Below, piece by piece: positions 55,585 to 64,000 of a DNA stretch of 64,000 bases. This stretch comes from Azonexaceae bacterium s22. GTDB lineage: Bacteria; Pseudomonadota; Gammaproteobacteria; Burkholderiales; Rhodocyclaceae. A program made the position numbers and the translations under genes. The notes under the pieces were generated by a model, which was not told the origin of the DNA, ran no database searches, and was given only the letters and a program-made list of their open reading frames with translations. How positions within the stretch are numbered: position 1 is the first letter of the stretch; each line of letters starts with the position of its first letter. The DNA is taken from NCBI GenBank assembly GCA_016617495.1, contig WYCU01000001.1, positions 248,001 to 312,000 of the forward strand, in the 5' to 3' direction.

Positions 55585-56850
55585 TTATTCTTCGCTGCGC
55601 CTGCCCAGTTTAACGTCGAGTTGTTTTAGTTTTCGATATAAATGAGTGCGCTCGAGCCCGGACCGCTCTGCGAGCTTCGTCATGTTGCCGCCTTCAAGAC
55701 GCAAATGATGCTCGAAATACAGCTTTTCGAACGCATCCCGCGCCTCGCGCAAAGGTTGGTCCAGCAACGGCAATAGCGACGCTAATTCCCTGCCGCTGTT
55801 TTCATCTCCCGGCAGCACGCGCTGGACATCCTCCGTCGAAATTTCTTCGTCGAGAGCAGTCAATCCGAGGTTGCGCACCAACGCATACAAATCGCTCCAG
55901 CTCGCTTCCGGCCGATGCTGCCAGGGCTGGGTACGCAAGGCATTGAGCGCGCCTGTTGAAAAACGCCGGGGTTGAACCTCGCCCCGTTCAACGAAATTGG
56001 CCAGCAGCAGCGTTGCGATTTCCGGCACTTCATCTGCATGACCGTTGAGTGCCGGCAACGCCACCCAGACTTCGCCCAACTTCGCCAGAAGCTTGGTGTC
56101 CCAACCCATATCGTTCAGGGCCGCCAAGGGACTGACCGTTGCCGCCACGAGCTGCAAATTGAGCTTCTCCAGACGATCTACCGCGAAGGCCAGATTCATC
56201 TGCTGCATTTTGCCCAAGGCCGACAGATCGGGAACAAAAATGAGGCCGCCCCCAAGCTTTTCGAGCATTTCCTGAGTCAGGGCGCTGGTCACCGTCGACA
56301 GATCGAGCCAGGGTGCACGCGGCGGTTTGAGGGTACGGGCGCAGATTTCAGCCATGCCCCCGATAGCCCCTTTAAGCAGCAACGCCGGTGACTTTGCCGC
56401 CGCCTGTTCGAGACGGCGCTTGAACTCCTTGACGAAAGGAGAGCGAGCAAACGCCTCGAGCGTCAGCGGGAGACGCTGCGTCGGCGCATCGTGTTTCAAG
56501 GCCTTTTGTACGGTGGACAGCAGTTTCTGCAACGCAATCGGCTTTTCAAGAAAGTCGCATGCACCAAATCGCGTGGCTTCAACCGCGGTATCGATCGTGC
56601 CATGGCCGGACATCATGACGACAGGCATCGTCAATTGGCCGCCTGCATACCATTCCTTGAGTAGCGAAATACCGTCGGTATCGGGCATCCAGATGTCGAG
56701 CAGGACCAAGTCCGGACGCAATTCCCCGCGGACGCGACGTGCCGCAGTCGCGTTCTCCGCAAGACGGACGTCATACCCTTCGTCGATCAGAATCTCCGAG
56801 AGCAGTTCGCGAATGCCGACTTCGTCATCAACCACCAGAATGATTGCCAT
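55585..56850 (-). CDS. ntrX: NtrX-like response regulator with degenerate AAA+ domain
   Basis: 421 residues. Intact receiver: acidic pair 'VDDEVGIRELL', phospho-Asp in 'LVLLDIWMPDTDG', Lys in 'FLEKPIAL'. The sigma-54 interaction domain is eroded: the Walker A position reads 'ALLLKGAIGGMAEICARTL' (no GxxxxGK), no GAFTGA loop is visible and the Walker B acidic pair is replaced ('GLIFVPDLSALGKM'). The Fis-type HTH is intact ('NMTKLAERSGLERTHLYRKLKQL'). It can probably bind DNA and be phosphorylated but not hydrolyse ATP or activate sigma-54. Partner kinase gene overlaps upstream (23 bases). Confidence 0.88.
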   Translation of the reverse strand: MAIILVVDDEVGIRELLSEILIDEGYDVRLAENATAARRVRGELRPDLVLLDIWMPDTDGISLLKEWYAGGQLTMPVVMMSGHGTIDTAVEATRFGACDFLEKPIALQKLLSTVQKALKHDAPTQRLPLTLEAFARSPFVKEFKRRLEQAAAKSPALLLKGAIGGMAEICARTLKPPRAPWLDLSTVTSALTQEMLEKLGGGLIFVPDLSALGKMQQMNLAFAVDRLEKLNLQLVAATVSPLAALNDMGWDTKLLAKLGEVWVALPALNGHADEVPEIATLLLANFVERGEVQPRRFSTGALNALRTQPWQHRPEASWSDLYALVRNLGLTALDEEISTEDVQRVLPGDENSGRELASLLPLLDQPLREARDAFEKLYFEHHLRLEGGNMTKLAERSGLERTHLYRKLKQLDVKLGRRSEE

Positions 56851-58984
56851 GCTGGGCTTCCTCCTCTTTCACCAAAGGCAGGCGGATATCGATCCGGGCG
56901 CCGCCTTCGGTTGCATTACTGATTTCGATCGTTCCACCATGTTCTTCCACGATTTTCCTGACAATGGGCAGGCCAAGCCCGGTGCCCCGGGCTTTGGTCG
57001 TGACGTAAGGCTCAAAAATGCGCGGCAGCAATTCGGTCGGGAAACCCGGGCCGTTATCTTCAATGAGGAGCCGCGCCGACTCCCCCTGGCGTGCAGTGGA
57101 GAGACGAATCAGCGCATTCGTCCGCCCTTCCAGCGCATCTTCCGCGTTACGCAACAGGTTATGGATAATTTGTCGCAACTGGGTGGCATCACCGAGCACC
57201 GCAGGCAGATCCGCCGCCAACTGCGTTGCAATTTCCGCCGACGAGCTTTCATAGAGGCCCAGGACCTCCCCGACCAGCGCATTCAGATCCAAGGGCGCGA
57301 GTTCGGGCACAGGCAGCCGCGCATAGTCCCTGAAATCGTCGACCATGCGCTTCATTGCCTGAACCTGATTGATGATGGTCTGCGTGCCGCGCGCCAACAT
57401 GTCGGCATCGTGATCGCCGAGCTTGCCGGCAAGCTTGAATTGCAGACGTTCCGCCGACAACTGGATCGGAGTCAGCGGATTCTTGATCTCGTGGGCCAGC
57501 CGCCGCGCGACCTCGCCCCAGGCTGCGCTACGTTGCGCAGCGACGATCCGGGTGACGTCGTCAAAGACGACCACATCGCCTCCGCCGCTGGCATCCGGTA
57601 GCCGCGAGCCGCGAAGCAACAGCACCTGCGGCATGCCGTTCGGACGCTCCAGTTCAAGTTGCGCCTGCCACTCGTTATTTTTGGTCCCCGCAAAATTTTC
57701 CCGGATGAATTCGCCGACCGATTTCTGGCGGGGCCATTGTTCCGGTACCTCCCCGATCAATCCCGAAAAATCGTCGTCGAGAATGCCGAGCGCACTTTCA
57801 TTGACTGTTCGCAGAATGAAATTCCGGTCGAAGACGAGCACCCCAGCCGAAAGATTGGCCAGAATGGATTCGAGATAGCCCCGCGCAGACTCGAGTTCGG
57901 CGCGGTGGCGCTCGGTTTCCTTCCGGGCATCGTCCAGCTGCCGGGTCATTCGACTGAACGACTGGGTCAGTACGCCCAACTCGTCGCGGCTGTACACCGC
58001 TTGGCGCGGCGAAAAGTCCCCCTGGGCCACCGCCTGCGTCCCCTCGGCAAGAATCGAAAGGGGGGCCGACAGGCGCCGGGCCATCACAAAAGCCAGCGCA
58101 AACGCACCGAACAAGGCCACCAGAACGGTCAGGGTCAGAGTCAGCGCATAAATGCGCGTCAGCCCCACCCGCGCCAATTGCAATTCCTGATAATCCCGGT
58201 ACACCGCCTGAACGGCTTCCGCGTCATAAGCCAATGGCGCCGGCACCGGCTGGATCAATTGAAGAATGCGCGGCTCCTCGAAAACGGTACGTGCGGGCAC
58301 CGGTACCAGTACGCGCAAGGAAAGACGATCGCCATCGCCGTCCACGGCCGTCACCACCCGCGTCGTTCTCGCCTGCTTGAGCTGCGATTGCGTCGGCAAG
58401 TCGCGCAAGGGATCGGCCATATCGCCATTGGCGCTGGCCAGGAGCTGCCCCCCCACCGAAAACAGCGCCGCGGACTGGACCCCACGTTGTTCGCGCAAGC
58501 GCAGCAGGGCCGAGCGCCGCCCGGATTCACGCAGCTCCGATAATTCGTCGGCCATCGCGTGGGCCTTGTCGGTCAGGTCGGCAAGCAGCGAATCGAGAGC
58601 TGAACGCCCCAATTGCAGACCGGACTCAAGCGCTTTTTCGACCCGCACATCGAACCAGCTTTCGATGGAGCGCGTCACAAATTGAACAGAAACGCCATAA
58701 ACCAGCGCGCCCGGCAGGACCGCGATGATGCCGAACATCAGCATCAGCCGGAGCTTGAGGCGTGCCCCGAAGATCTGTGCCCGATAATCCCGCCACAGAG
58801 AACGCAACTGCCAACTGACCAGCCCGACCATGGCCAGCGCCAGCACCACGTTAAGGCCGATCAGGAGCGGGTAATGGCGCGTGAAGATGGCGGTATCCGC
58901 AGCCGTGGTCAGGAGCAGGAGAAACCAGACGATCGCCCCCAGCGTCGCGGCCAAGGCGCCACCGATTGCGACAAAACGCTTCAT
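56828..58984 (-). CDS. ntrY: NtrY-like sensor histidine kinase
   Basis: 718 residues. Several N-terminal membrane segments (from 'AIGGALAATLGAIVWFLLLL'), a periplasmic/helical region, a further segment leading to HAMP ('MARRLSAPLSILAEGTQAVAQGDFS', about 315), PAS (about 375-480), HisKA with phospho-His in 'RLAHEIKNPLTPIQLSAERL' and HATPase_c ('NLLRNAEDAL', 'DNGPGFP', 'GTGLGLPIVRKIVEEHGG'). It should phosphorylate the adjacent NtrX-like regulator; NtrY/X systems respond to nitrogen or redox status. ATG overlaps the DUF4390 stop. Confidence 0.92.
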   Translation of the reverse strand: MKRFVAIGGALAATLGAIVWFLLLLTTAADTAIFTRHYPLLIGLNVVLALAMVGLVSWQLRSLWRDYRAQIFGARLKLRLMLMFGIIAVLPGALVYGVSVQFVTRSIESWFDVRVEKALESGLQLGRSALDSLLADLTDKAHAMADELSELRESGRRSALLRLREQRGVQSAALFSVGGQLLASANGDMADPLRDLPTQSQLKQARTTRVVTAVDGDGDRLSLRVLVPVPARTVFEEPRILQLIQPVPAPLAYDAEAVQAVYRDYQELQLARVGLTRIYALTLTLTVLVALFGAFALAFVMARRLSAPLSILAEGTQAVAQGDFSPRQAVYSRDELGVLTQSFSRMTRQLDDARKETERHRAELESARGYLESILANLSAGVLVFDRNFILRTVNESALGILDDDFSGLIGEVPEQWPRQKSVGEFIRENFAGTKNNEWQAQLELERPNGMPQVLLLRGSRLPDASGGGDVVVFDDVTRIVAAQRSAAWGEVARRLAHEIKNPLTPIQLSAERLQFKLAGKLGDHDADMLARGTQTIINQVQAMKRMVDDFRDYARLPVPELAPLDLNALVGEVLGLYESSSAEIATQLAADLPAVLGDATQLRQIIHNLLRNAEDALEGRTNALIRLSTARQGESARLLIEDNGPGFPTELLPRIFEPYVTTKARGTGLGLPIVRKIVEEHGGTIEISNATEGGARIDIRLPLVKEEEAQHGNHSGG

Positions 58985-59586
58985 CGCGACTCCGCCGGCA
59001 GCACGGCCTGCCAGGTCTTCCAGTCGGACGACAGATTCCAGTCCCGATTGCCAAGCGCCGTGATCTGGAAGGGCCGGGGCAACTGGGTAATGTCGAGCCG
59101 CATGCGTAATGCCGCGAGGTAGCTTTCGCCCGGGCGCACAGATGACGTTTCAACGCCTTTTTCGATCACCACCCAGTTGCGCAGGCGTGAAAGCACGCGC
59201 AGGGCTTCGGAAAGGGAATCGAACGATTGATGCAAGCCCCCGGTAGAGAGCCGATACTGGCGGGTCAGCGCATGGTAGGACAGCCGAGTCGTCAGGCTGC
59301 GGCTCACGACTTTTTCATCAAACCAGTACCAGCGCGAGCGCGTCAGCTCGAATTCGGTCACGAAATGCAGTACGACACCGCGCGCGACGGCTTCCTCCAG
59401 ACGCGCATTCAGGTCGAAATGAAAATCTGCGGAAACGATGTAACCATCGTCGCCCGCCAAAATTTGCGGATTGGCAATTTCGATCTCCGCGGCGAACAGC
59501 AAGCCCGGCAAGGCCAGCAGCCAAGCCAGCAATCCGAGGCGGATGCGCTCAAGCAGCTTTTTCGAGGCGGCAGTAATAGAAGCCAT
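58981..59586 (-). CDS. DUF4390 domain protein
   Basis: 201 residues from ATG 59586 (ATG 59589 adjacent). Signal peptide-like 'LGLLAWLLALPGLLFAAEIE' (about 17-36), then a periplasmic domain containing 'FDLNARLEEAVARGVVLHFV' and 'WYWFDEKVVSRSLTTRLSYHALTRQYRL' (split across about 88-115), signatures of DUF4390. It sits between rsmB and the NtrY-like kinase with overlaps on both sides, so a sensory accessory role for the kinase is plausible but unproven. Confidence 0.85.
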   Translation of the reverse strand: MASITAASKKLLERIRLGLLAWLLALPGLLFAAEIEIANPQILAGDDGYIVSADFHFDLNARLEEAVARGVVLHFVTEFELTRSRWYWFDEKVVSRSLTTRLSYHALTRQYRLSTGGLHQSFDSLSEALRVLSRLRNWVVIEKGVETSSVRPGESYLAALRMRLDITQLPRPFQITALGNRDWNLSSDWKTWQAVLPAESR

Positions 59587-60817
59587 CATGGTCGGCATTC
59601 GGGAGAATCTGTTCCTCGTAATCTGGCCGGGCATCGGGATGGTTGGCCAGGAAACGGCGAATCTGCGCACCGTTTTCGTCAGGGAAGACAGAGCAAGTGG
59701 CGTACAGCAGTTTACCCCCTGGACGCACGACCTGCCACAACGCCGCAAGAATCGTGGCCTGGGCCTTGGCAAAGCGGGCGATATCTTCCTCCCGGCGCAA
59801 CCATTTCGCATCCGGATTGCGCCGTACGACACCACTCGCACTGCACGGCACATCGGCCAGAACCGCATCGAACGGACGCCCGTCCCACCAGGTCGCCAGC
59901 TGACTGCAATCGGCCACGGCCACTTGCGCAGAAAGCCCTAATCGCGCCAGATTTTCTTCGACCCGACGGCATCGGGCCGACTTGAGGTCGAGCGCCAGCA
60001 AATCGAGATCGGCCGTTTCCAGCAAGTGCGCCGTCTTACCGCCGGGCGCGGCACAAGCGTCCAGCACCCGGCTGCCGGATGCCGGTGCCAGAAGTTCTGC
60101 AGCCCGCTGCGCACCCGGATCCTGAACCGAAACCCAGCCCGCATCGAACTCGGGGAGCGCGTCAACACCCACAGGTTCTGCAAGCTGAATACCCACCTCG
60201 CCAACCGGCGTACCGACGTGCCCGCACGCTGCCAAGCGGGCCAGATAATCGTCTCGGGAACAACGGCGGCGATTGACCCGCAAGGCCATCGGCGGTGGTC
60301 CGTTACCGGCGGCGACAATCGCTGGCCAGTCATCCGGATAGGCCGCCTGCAAGCGTTTCAACCACCAATAAGGATGTTGGGAAGCTGCCAGGCCATCTTC
60401 AGCCAGTTCCCCAAGCAATTCCTCACGGCGACGCAAAAAATTGCGCAATACGCCGTTAACCAGCCCGCGAAACTTGCCCCCGGCAAGCGCCCCGGCAGCG
60501 ACCACGGCCTGGTCGACAACCGTATGTACGCTATCCGGACGCGTTTCCAGACGGTACAGCGCGACCAGGAGCAAGGCATGGATTTCAGGCACGGACAATG
60601 GGCGAGCCAACAGACTGGCGAGGAGAAAGTCGCTGCTACCGAAACGCCGCAAGCTGCCGTACACCAGATCCTGCACGGCCGGTCGGGCGATGGGGTCGAC
60701 ACGGCCGATCATGCCGTCGGCCAGACTCTGTCCGGCAAGAACCGCCGCATCAATGCGGGCGGCAGCAAGCAGCGCATAGGCGAGCGAACGGGGGGGCAGG
60801 CTGGAATCTTGGGTCAT
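59549..60817 (-). CDS. rsmB: 16S rRNA m5C967 methyltransferase RsmB
   Basis: 422 residues. N-terminal NusB-like RNA-binding domain (about 1-140), then Rossmann methyltransferase: SAM motif 'DACAAPGGKTAHLLE' (about 257-271), 'DVPCSASGVVRRNPDAKW' with the Cys pair partner (about 320-337) and 'LLYATCSVFPDENGAQI' carrying the catalytic Cys. Methylates C967 of 16S rRNA. Overlaps DUF4390 downstream by 38 bases. Divergent from the S1/P1 nuclease gene (26-base gap). Confidence 0.94.
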   Translation of the reverse strand: MTQDSSLPPRSLAYALLAAARIDAAVLAGQSLADGMIGRVDPIARPAVQDLVYGSLRRFGSSDFLLASLLARPLSVPEIHALLLVALYRLETRPDSVHTVVDQAVVAAGALAGGKFRGLVNGVLRNFLRRREELLGELAEDGLAASQHPYWWLKRLQAAYPDDWPAIVAAGNGPPPMALRVNRRRCSRDDYLARLAACGHVGTPVGEVGIQLAEPVGVDALPEFDAGWVSVQDPGAQRAAELLAPASGSRVLDACAAPGGKTAHLLETADLDLLALDLKSARCRRVEENLARLGLSAQVAVADCSQLATWWDGRPFDAVLADVPCSASGVVRRNPDAKWLRREEDIARFAKAQATILAALWQVVRPGGKLLYATCSVFPDENGAQIRRFLANHPDARPDYEEQILPNADHDGFYYCRLEKAA

Positions 60818-60843
60818 AGGCCGGGATTATCGCACGGGGCATA

Positions 60844-61743
60844 ATGCCGCCGATGCGCTACTTCCTCGCCCTGCTCCTGATGCCGTTGCTTGGCATTACC
60901 AACGCCCTCGCCTGGAATGCCGCCGGTCACCGACTGGTCGCCTTGATTGCCTGGGAACAACTCTCCCCGGCCAGCCGCGAATTCGTCACCGGGGAACTGG
61001 CGCGCCATCCGGACCACGCGCGCTGGGTGGCGCGGGCTGGCGGTCGCGGCGATGCCGCCATTTTTGCCGAAGCCTCGACCTGGCCGGACGACATCCGCAA
61101 CGACCCGCGTTTTTTCGATGAGACCCGTGACCCGCCCACAGGGCAATTGCCGGGCTATCCCGACATGGCGCGCCACAAACATTGGCACTACGTCGATCTC
61201 GACCGCCATGGCCAAGCCGTCGAAGGTGAAATCGATACGGAAATCCGCCGTCTCGCCCGATTGTCGCGGTCGACCTCGAAAAACGGGCAAATTTCATACG
61301 ACCTGCCGTGGCTGATCCACCTTGTGGCCGACCTGCACCAACCCCTGCATGTCGGTTATCACGAAGACGACGGCGGGAATGCGGTTACCGTCGAAAACCC
61401 GTTCAACCCACGCGTCCCCTTTCCCAACCTGCATCAATATTGGGACGACCTTCCCGGTCCGCCCTGGTTGCGCGGCACCCGTCTGGAGAAAAAAGTACAG
61501 CGTCTGCTCAGCGAGTATCCGCCACCACAACCCGGCAATGTCGCAACCTGGCGCGCCGAAAGCCACGCGCTACTGACGCGCGCCTACCCGACCGAATCCG
61601 GCAGCCTGCTACCCATGGTGAGTGAAAGCTTTCATCGCGAAGCCAGCAAAATTGCCGAGCGGCGCATCGTCGATGCCGGCTACCGGCTGGGCTGGTTGCT
61701 GGAAACGGAAATCACCGCCCGCGTTTCACGTGGAACGCCCTAA
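60844..61743 (+). CDS. S1/P1 nuclease family protein, secreted
   Basis: 299 residues. Signal peptide 'YFLALLLMPLLGITNALA' followed directly by Trp ('WNAAGHRLVALIAWEQL'), the zinc-binding mature N-terminus of the family. Other zinc ligands: 'ASTWPDDIR', 'HWHYVDLD', 'LIHLVADLHQPLHVGYHEDDGGN' split across about 157-179 and 'NLHQYWDD'. Three-zinc single-strand nuclease/3'-nucleotidase, periplasmic or extracellular. A dispersed repeat copy encodes 'RLSRSTSKNGQISYD' (about 138-152). Its last codons carry a parS core. Confidence 0.9.
   Translation: MPPMRYFLALLLMPLLGITNALAWNAAGHRLVALIAWEQLSPASREFVTGELARHPDHARWVARAGGRGDAAIFAEASTWPDDIRNDPRFFDETRDPPTGQLPGYPDMARHKHWHYVDLDRHGQAVEGEIDTEIRRLARLSRSTSKNGQISYDLPWLIHLVADLHQPLHVGYHEDDGGNAVTVENPFNPRVPFPNLHQYWDDLPGPPWLRGTRLEKKVQRLLSEYPPPQPGNVATWRAESHALLTRAYPTESGSLLPMVSESFHREASKIAERRIVDAGYRLGWLLETEITARVSRGTP
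61260..61293 (+). repeat. Dispersed GTCGAC repeat, copy 13 (in S1/P1 nuclease gene)
   Basis: ATTGTCGCGGTCGACCTCGA then AAAACGGGCAAATTT; among the copies closest to the consensus. Read in a different frame from most others (LSRSTSKNGQIS). Confidence 0.87.
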
Positions 61744-61746
61744 AAT
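61733..61746. promoter_or_regulatory. parS site (ParB binding), copy 5
   Basis: GTTTCACGTGGAAC, the same core variant as in metH; overlaps the last codons and stop of the S1/P1 nuclease gene, 7 bases before speD. Confidence 0.83.
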
Positions 61747-61752
61747 ACCGCC

Positions 61753-62148
61753 ATGCATGGCCTCCACCTGATCGCCGATCTTCACCATTGCCGTTGCGCC
61801 GCCGATTTCCTTCTCGACGCCGCGCAGCTGGAAGCGTTTTGCGTCGAGGCCTGCGAGCGCCACGGGCTGACTGTCGTTGGCCGCTATTTTCATGCCTTCC
61901 GCGATACCAACGGTCAGCCTGCGGGCGTCACGGGCACCGTCGTGCTTGCCGAATCCCACCTGGCCATCCACACCTGGCCGGAATTGGAGAGCGTGACCCT
62001 CGATGTTTACGTCTGCAATTTCAGCGGTGACAACAGTGCCCGGGCGCGTGCCCTGTTCGACGAAACAATCGCGGCCTTCGCACCCGGTACCGTCGAAAAA
62101 AAAGAGGTGGCGCGCGGCCACCTCACTCCGGAACGAATCAGCCCTTAG
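61753..62148 (+). CDS. speD: S-adenosylmethionine decarboxylase proenzyme
   Basis: 131 residues, class 1b (Thermotoga/Bacillus-like) size. Self-cleaves before Ser68 in '[13 protein letters not shown]' to create the pyruvoyl cofactor; catalytic Cys in '[11 protein letters not shown]'. Provides decarboxylated SAM for spermidine. Starts 9 bases after the nuclease stop. Overlaps htpX tail-to-tail by 4 bases. Confidence 0.93.
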   Translation: MHGLHLIADLHHCRCAADFLLDAAQLEAFCVEACERHGLTVVGRYFHAFRDTNGQPAGVTGTVVLAESHLAIHTWPELESVTLDVYVCNFSGDNSARARALFDETIAAFAPGTVEKKEVARGHLTPERISP

Positions 62149-62990
62149 CGGGCCATTGCCCGCAGTCGGGCAATACGCTCCTCGGTCGGTGGGTGCGTCG
62201 AGAAAAGGCTACGCAAACCGCCGCCGGACAAGGGGTTGAGAATCATCATCTGAGCCGTTTCCGGGTGTGCTTCGGCCGGCCCCATCGGAATGCGGCCTTC
62301 GGCATACATCTGAATTTTGCCCAGCGCATCGGCCAAGGCATTCGGGTCGCCACTGATTTCCGCACCGCCGCGATCCGCCTCGTACTCTCGCGCGCGGGAA
62401 ATCGCCATCTGGATCAGGCTCGCTGCCAAGGGGGCCAGCAGGGCCACGGCGATGGCAGCGAACGGATTGGCCGGACGCCCGTCTTCACTGCGTCCGCCAA
62501 AGAACATGGCGAAATTGGCGAGGGCGGAAATCGCACCGGCCATCGTCGCCGAAATGGTGGAGATCAGGATGTCGCGGTGCGCGACGTGCGCCAGTTCATG
62601 CGCCATCACCCCGCGCAGTTCGCGCGCCGAAAGCAGCTGAAGAATCCCGGTGGTGGCCGCCACGGCAGCGTGCTGCGGGTTTCGTCCGGTGGCAAACGCA
62701 TTCGGCTGGGGTTCATCAATAATGTATACACGCGGCATCGGCAAGCCGGCACGCTCGGCCAACTCGCGCACCATGCCGTAAAACTGCGGCGCACTGGTTT
62801 CGTCGACCTCCCGGGCGTTGTACATCTTCAACACCATCTTGTCGGAGAACCAGTACGAAAACACATTCATCGCACCGCCGAACAGCAGCGCCATCAGCAT
62901 GCCCTGCTGACCGCCGATCATGCCGCCGACAATACCGAAAAGCGCCATGATCGCCGCCATGAGCATGGCGGTTTTCACCCAGTTGAACAT
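62145..62990 (-). CDS. htpX: Membrane zinc metalloprotease HtpX
   Basis: 281 residues. Two N-terminal membrane segments ('[21 protein letters not shown]', '[19 protein letters not shown]'), M48 zinc motif '[10 protein letters not shown]' (His131, Glu132, His135), two further helices and the third ligand in '[15 protein letters not shown]'. Inner-membrane quality-control protease that cleaves misfolded membrane proteins. Ribosome site GGAGG before ATG. Downstream of fmt in the same direction. Confidence 0.95.
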   Translation of the reverse strand: MFNWVKTAMLMAAIMALFGIVGGMIGGQQGMLMALLFGGAMNVFSYWFSDKMVLKMYNAREVDETSAPQFYGMVRELAERAGLPMPRVYIIDEPQPNAFATGRNPQHAAVAATTGILQLLSARELRGVMAHELAHVAHRDILISTISATMAGAISALANFAMFFGGRSEDGRPANPFAAIAVALLAPLAASLIQMAISRAREYEADRGGAEISGDPNALADALGKIQMYAEGRIPMGPAEAHPETAQMMILNPLSGGGLRSLFSTHPPTEERIARLRAMAR

Positions 62991-63047
62991 CGTAACCTCC
63001 TTGAGGCTGTTTGATTCAGCCGTTAGATATTAGCGCAGGAGCGAAAT

Positions 63048-63971
63048 TCAAGCGTCGACGTCAAACCGGTCGCCGGCCTTCAGCGGATGTCCGGCCACGA
63101 AATCGCGCACAGGCAAGCGCTTGCCACCGGCCTTTTGCAATTCATGGATGGCCAATGCCCCGCTACCGCAGGCCACCACCAGTTTGTCGCGGTCGACCTC
63201 CAGAATACGGCCAATTTCACCGGCCCCGCGCACCGCGGCGGCGCGCCACAATTTGACCGTCTGTCCAGCGAACGCCGCCTGAGCCCCGGGAAACGGGTTG
63301 AAGGCACGAATGTGACGATCCAGCACGTCGGCACTTTGTGTCCAGTCGATACGCGCCTCGGCCTTGCCGATTTTCTGCGCATAGGTCACGCCATCCTCAG
63401 GTTGCGGTACGGCAGGCAACGGCAGGCGCGCAAGCGCATCGACAATCAGGCGTGCGCCCAGCGCCGCCAGGCGGTCATGCAGGCTGGCCGCGGTGTCTTC
63501 CACCCCGATGGCAAACCCCTCGCGCAACAACACCGGTCCGGTGTCGAGCCCGGCTTCCATCTGCATGATGCAAACGCCCGTTTCCGCGTCGCCCGCGAGC
63601 AGGGCACGCTGGATCGGCGCGGCCCCGCGCCAGCGCGGCAGCAGGGAGGCGTGAATATTGAGACAACCGTAGCGCGGCAAATCCAGAACCGCCTGCGGCA
63701 GCAACAGGCCATACGCCGCCACCACCATGACATCCGCACCCACTTCGGCAACCCGTGCCTGAGCCTCCGCATCCTTCAAGGTCTGCGGCTGAAACACCGC
63801 GATGCCGTGCGTCTGCGCCAGTCGCTTGACCGGCGAAGGCTGAAGCGCCATTCCCCGCCCGGCTGGACGATCCGGCTGCGTCAGCACCAACGGCACCTCG
63901 TGGCCTGCAGCAATAATCGCGGCCAGCGCCTGAGCGGCAAATTCCGGCGTCCCGGCAAAAATGACCCTCAT
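63048..63971 (-). CDS. fmt: Methionyl-tRNA formyltransferase
   Basis: 307 residues. '[20 protein letters not shown]' start, formyl-THF site '[20 protein letters not shown]' (about 108-127) with '[17 protein letters not shown]', and C-terminal OB-like domain ('LWRAAAVRG', '[16 protein letters not shown]'). Formylates initiator Met-tRNA. ATG overlaps the stop of the upstream gene (ATGA), the usual def-fmt arrangement. A dispersed repeat copy encodes '[14 protein letters not shown]' in the C-terminal domain. Confidence 0.95.
   Translation of the reverse strand: MRVIFAGTPEFAAQALAAIIAAGHEVPLVLTQPDRPAGRGMALQPSPVKRLAQTHGIAVFQPQTLKDAEAQARVAEVGADVMVVAAYGLLLPQAVLDLPRYGCLNIHASLLPRWRGAAPIQRALLAGDAETGVCIMQMEAGLDTGPVLLREGFAIGVEDTAASLHDRLAALGARLIVDALARLPLPAVPQPEDGVTYAQKIGKAEARIDWTQSADVLDRHIRAFNPFPGAQAAFAGQTVKLWRAAAVRGAGEIGRILEVDRDKLVVACGSGALAIHELQKAGGKRLPVRDFVAGHPLKAGDRFDVDA
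63183..63217 (+). repeat. Dispersed GTCGAC repeat, copy 14 (in fmt)
   Basis: TTTGTCGCGGTCGACCTCCA then GAATACGGCCAATTTC; core perfect, tail diverged. On the gene strand it encodes LEVDRDKLV. Confidence 0.78.
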
Positions 63972-64000
63972 GCCGTAACCCGCGCCTGCTTGGCCAGTTT
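63968..64000 (-). CDS. def: C-terminal tail of a gene, probably peptide deformylase (def), cut by window edge
   Basis: Only the last ten codons are visible ('[10 protein letters not shown]' then TGA, overlapping the fmt ATG). The basic 'KLxKQARxxA'-type ending and the near-universal def-fmt gene order suggest peptide deformylase; the sequence alone is too short to prove it. Confidence 0.5.
   Translation of the reverse strand, partial: KLAKQARVTA

Overview
The window looks like the chromosome of a GC-rich betaproteobacterium of the Rhodocyclales type (Azonexus/Dechloromonas/Azoarcus-like). The reasons are the gene orders trkH-trkA-ntrX-ntrY-DUF4390-rsmB next to fmt and def, rapZ followed by a NusG-II/Gx pair, the torF-glnK-amtB cluster, DUF1840 and DUF3079 genes, and an S-adenosylhomocysteine (SAH) riboswitch before metH. 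Species cannot be fixed from sequence reading alone.

Layout. 1-10.1 kb: end of a LOG-family gene, then a leucine/isovalerate degradation cluster (3-methylcrotonyl-CoA carboxylase beta and alpha, methylglutaconyl-CoA hydratase, a second enoyl-CoA hydratase, HMG-CoA lyase). It is interrupted by about 1 kb of non-coding inverted repeats and continues into a translationally coupled string of small Cys-rich and MBL-fold genes. 10.1-22.2 kb: M20 hydrolase, rapZ, NusG-II/Gx proteins, ubiX, LON-domain protein, chrA, AI-2E permease, YihY, flavin reductase, mutY, ABC-F ATPase and three tRNA genes (Gly-CCC, Gly-GCC, Asn-GTT). 22.3-33.6 kb: thrH, purU, a PAS-GGDEF protein, pldA, the nitrogen cluster torF-glnK-amtB (sigma-54 promoter with FNR-like and NtrC-like sites), ubiK, comM, a Bcr-type MFS pump, rhodanese and a BamE-like lipoprotein. 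33.6-39.5 kb: SAH riboswitch-metH, DUF3079, HAD phosphatase, murB. 39.6-44.1 kb: a large BTAD/SARP-type regulator followed by an 801-residue RTX protein built from 101-residue repeats. 44.1-51.2 kb: amidase, cytochrome c5, DUF1840, methyltransferase, ROK kinase, MOSC, MFS, priA. 51.3-64 kb: hemE, trkHA, ntrXY, DUF4390, rsmB, S1/P1 nuclease, speD, htpX, fmt and the tail of def.

Two dispersed DNA signals overlie this ordinary gene content. First, a roughly 34-bp repeat with the palindromic core TCGCGGTCGACCGCGA and an A-rich/GGGCAAAA tail occurs 12 times, plus 2 decayed copies. It is mostly inside genes, is read in several frames, and 11 of 14 copies point the same way; it behaves like a DNA-level signal or a domesticated mobile repeat. 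Second, five copies of the ParB-binding site parS (GTTYCACGTGRAAC) lie in the window, four wholly inside genes and one across a gene's stop codon. This argues that the window is near the chromosomal replication origin. A cluster of DnaA-box-like 9-mers lies between priA and hemE. I found no phage, IS element, rRNA operon or CRISPR array.
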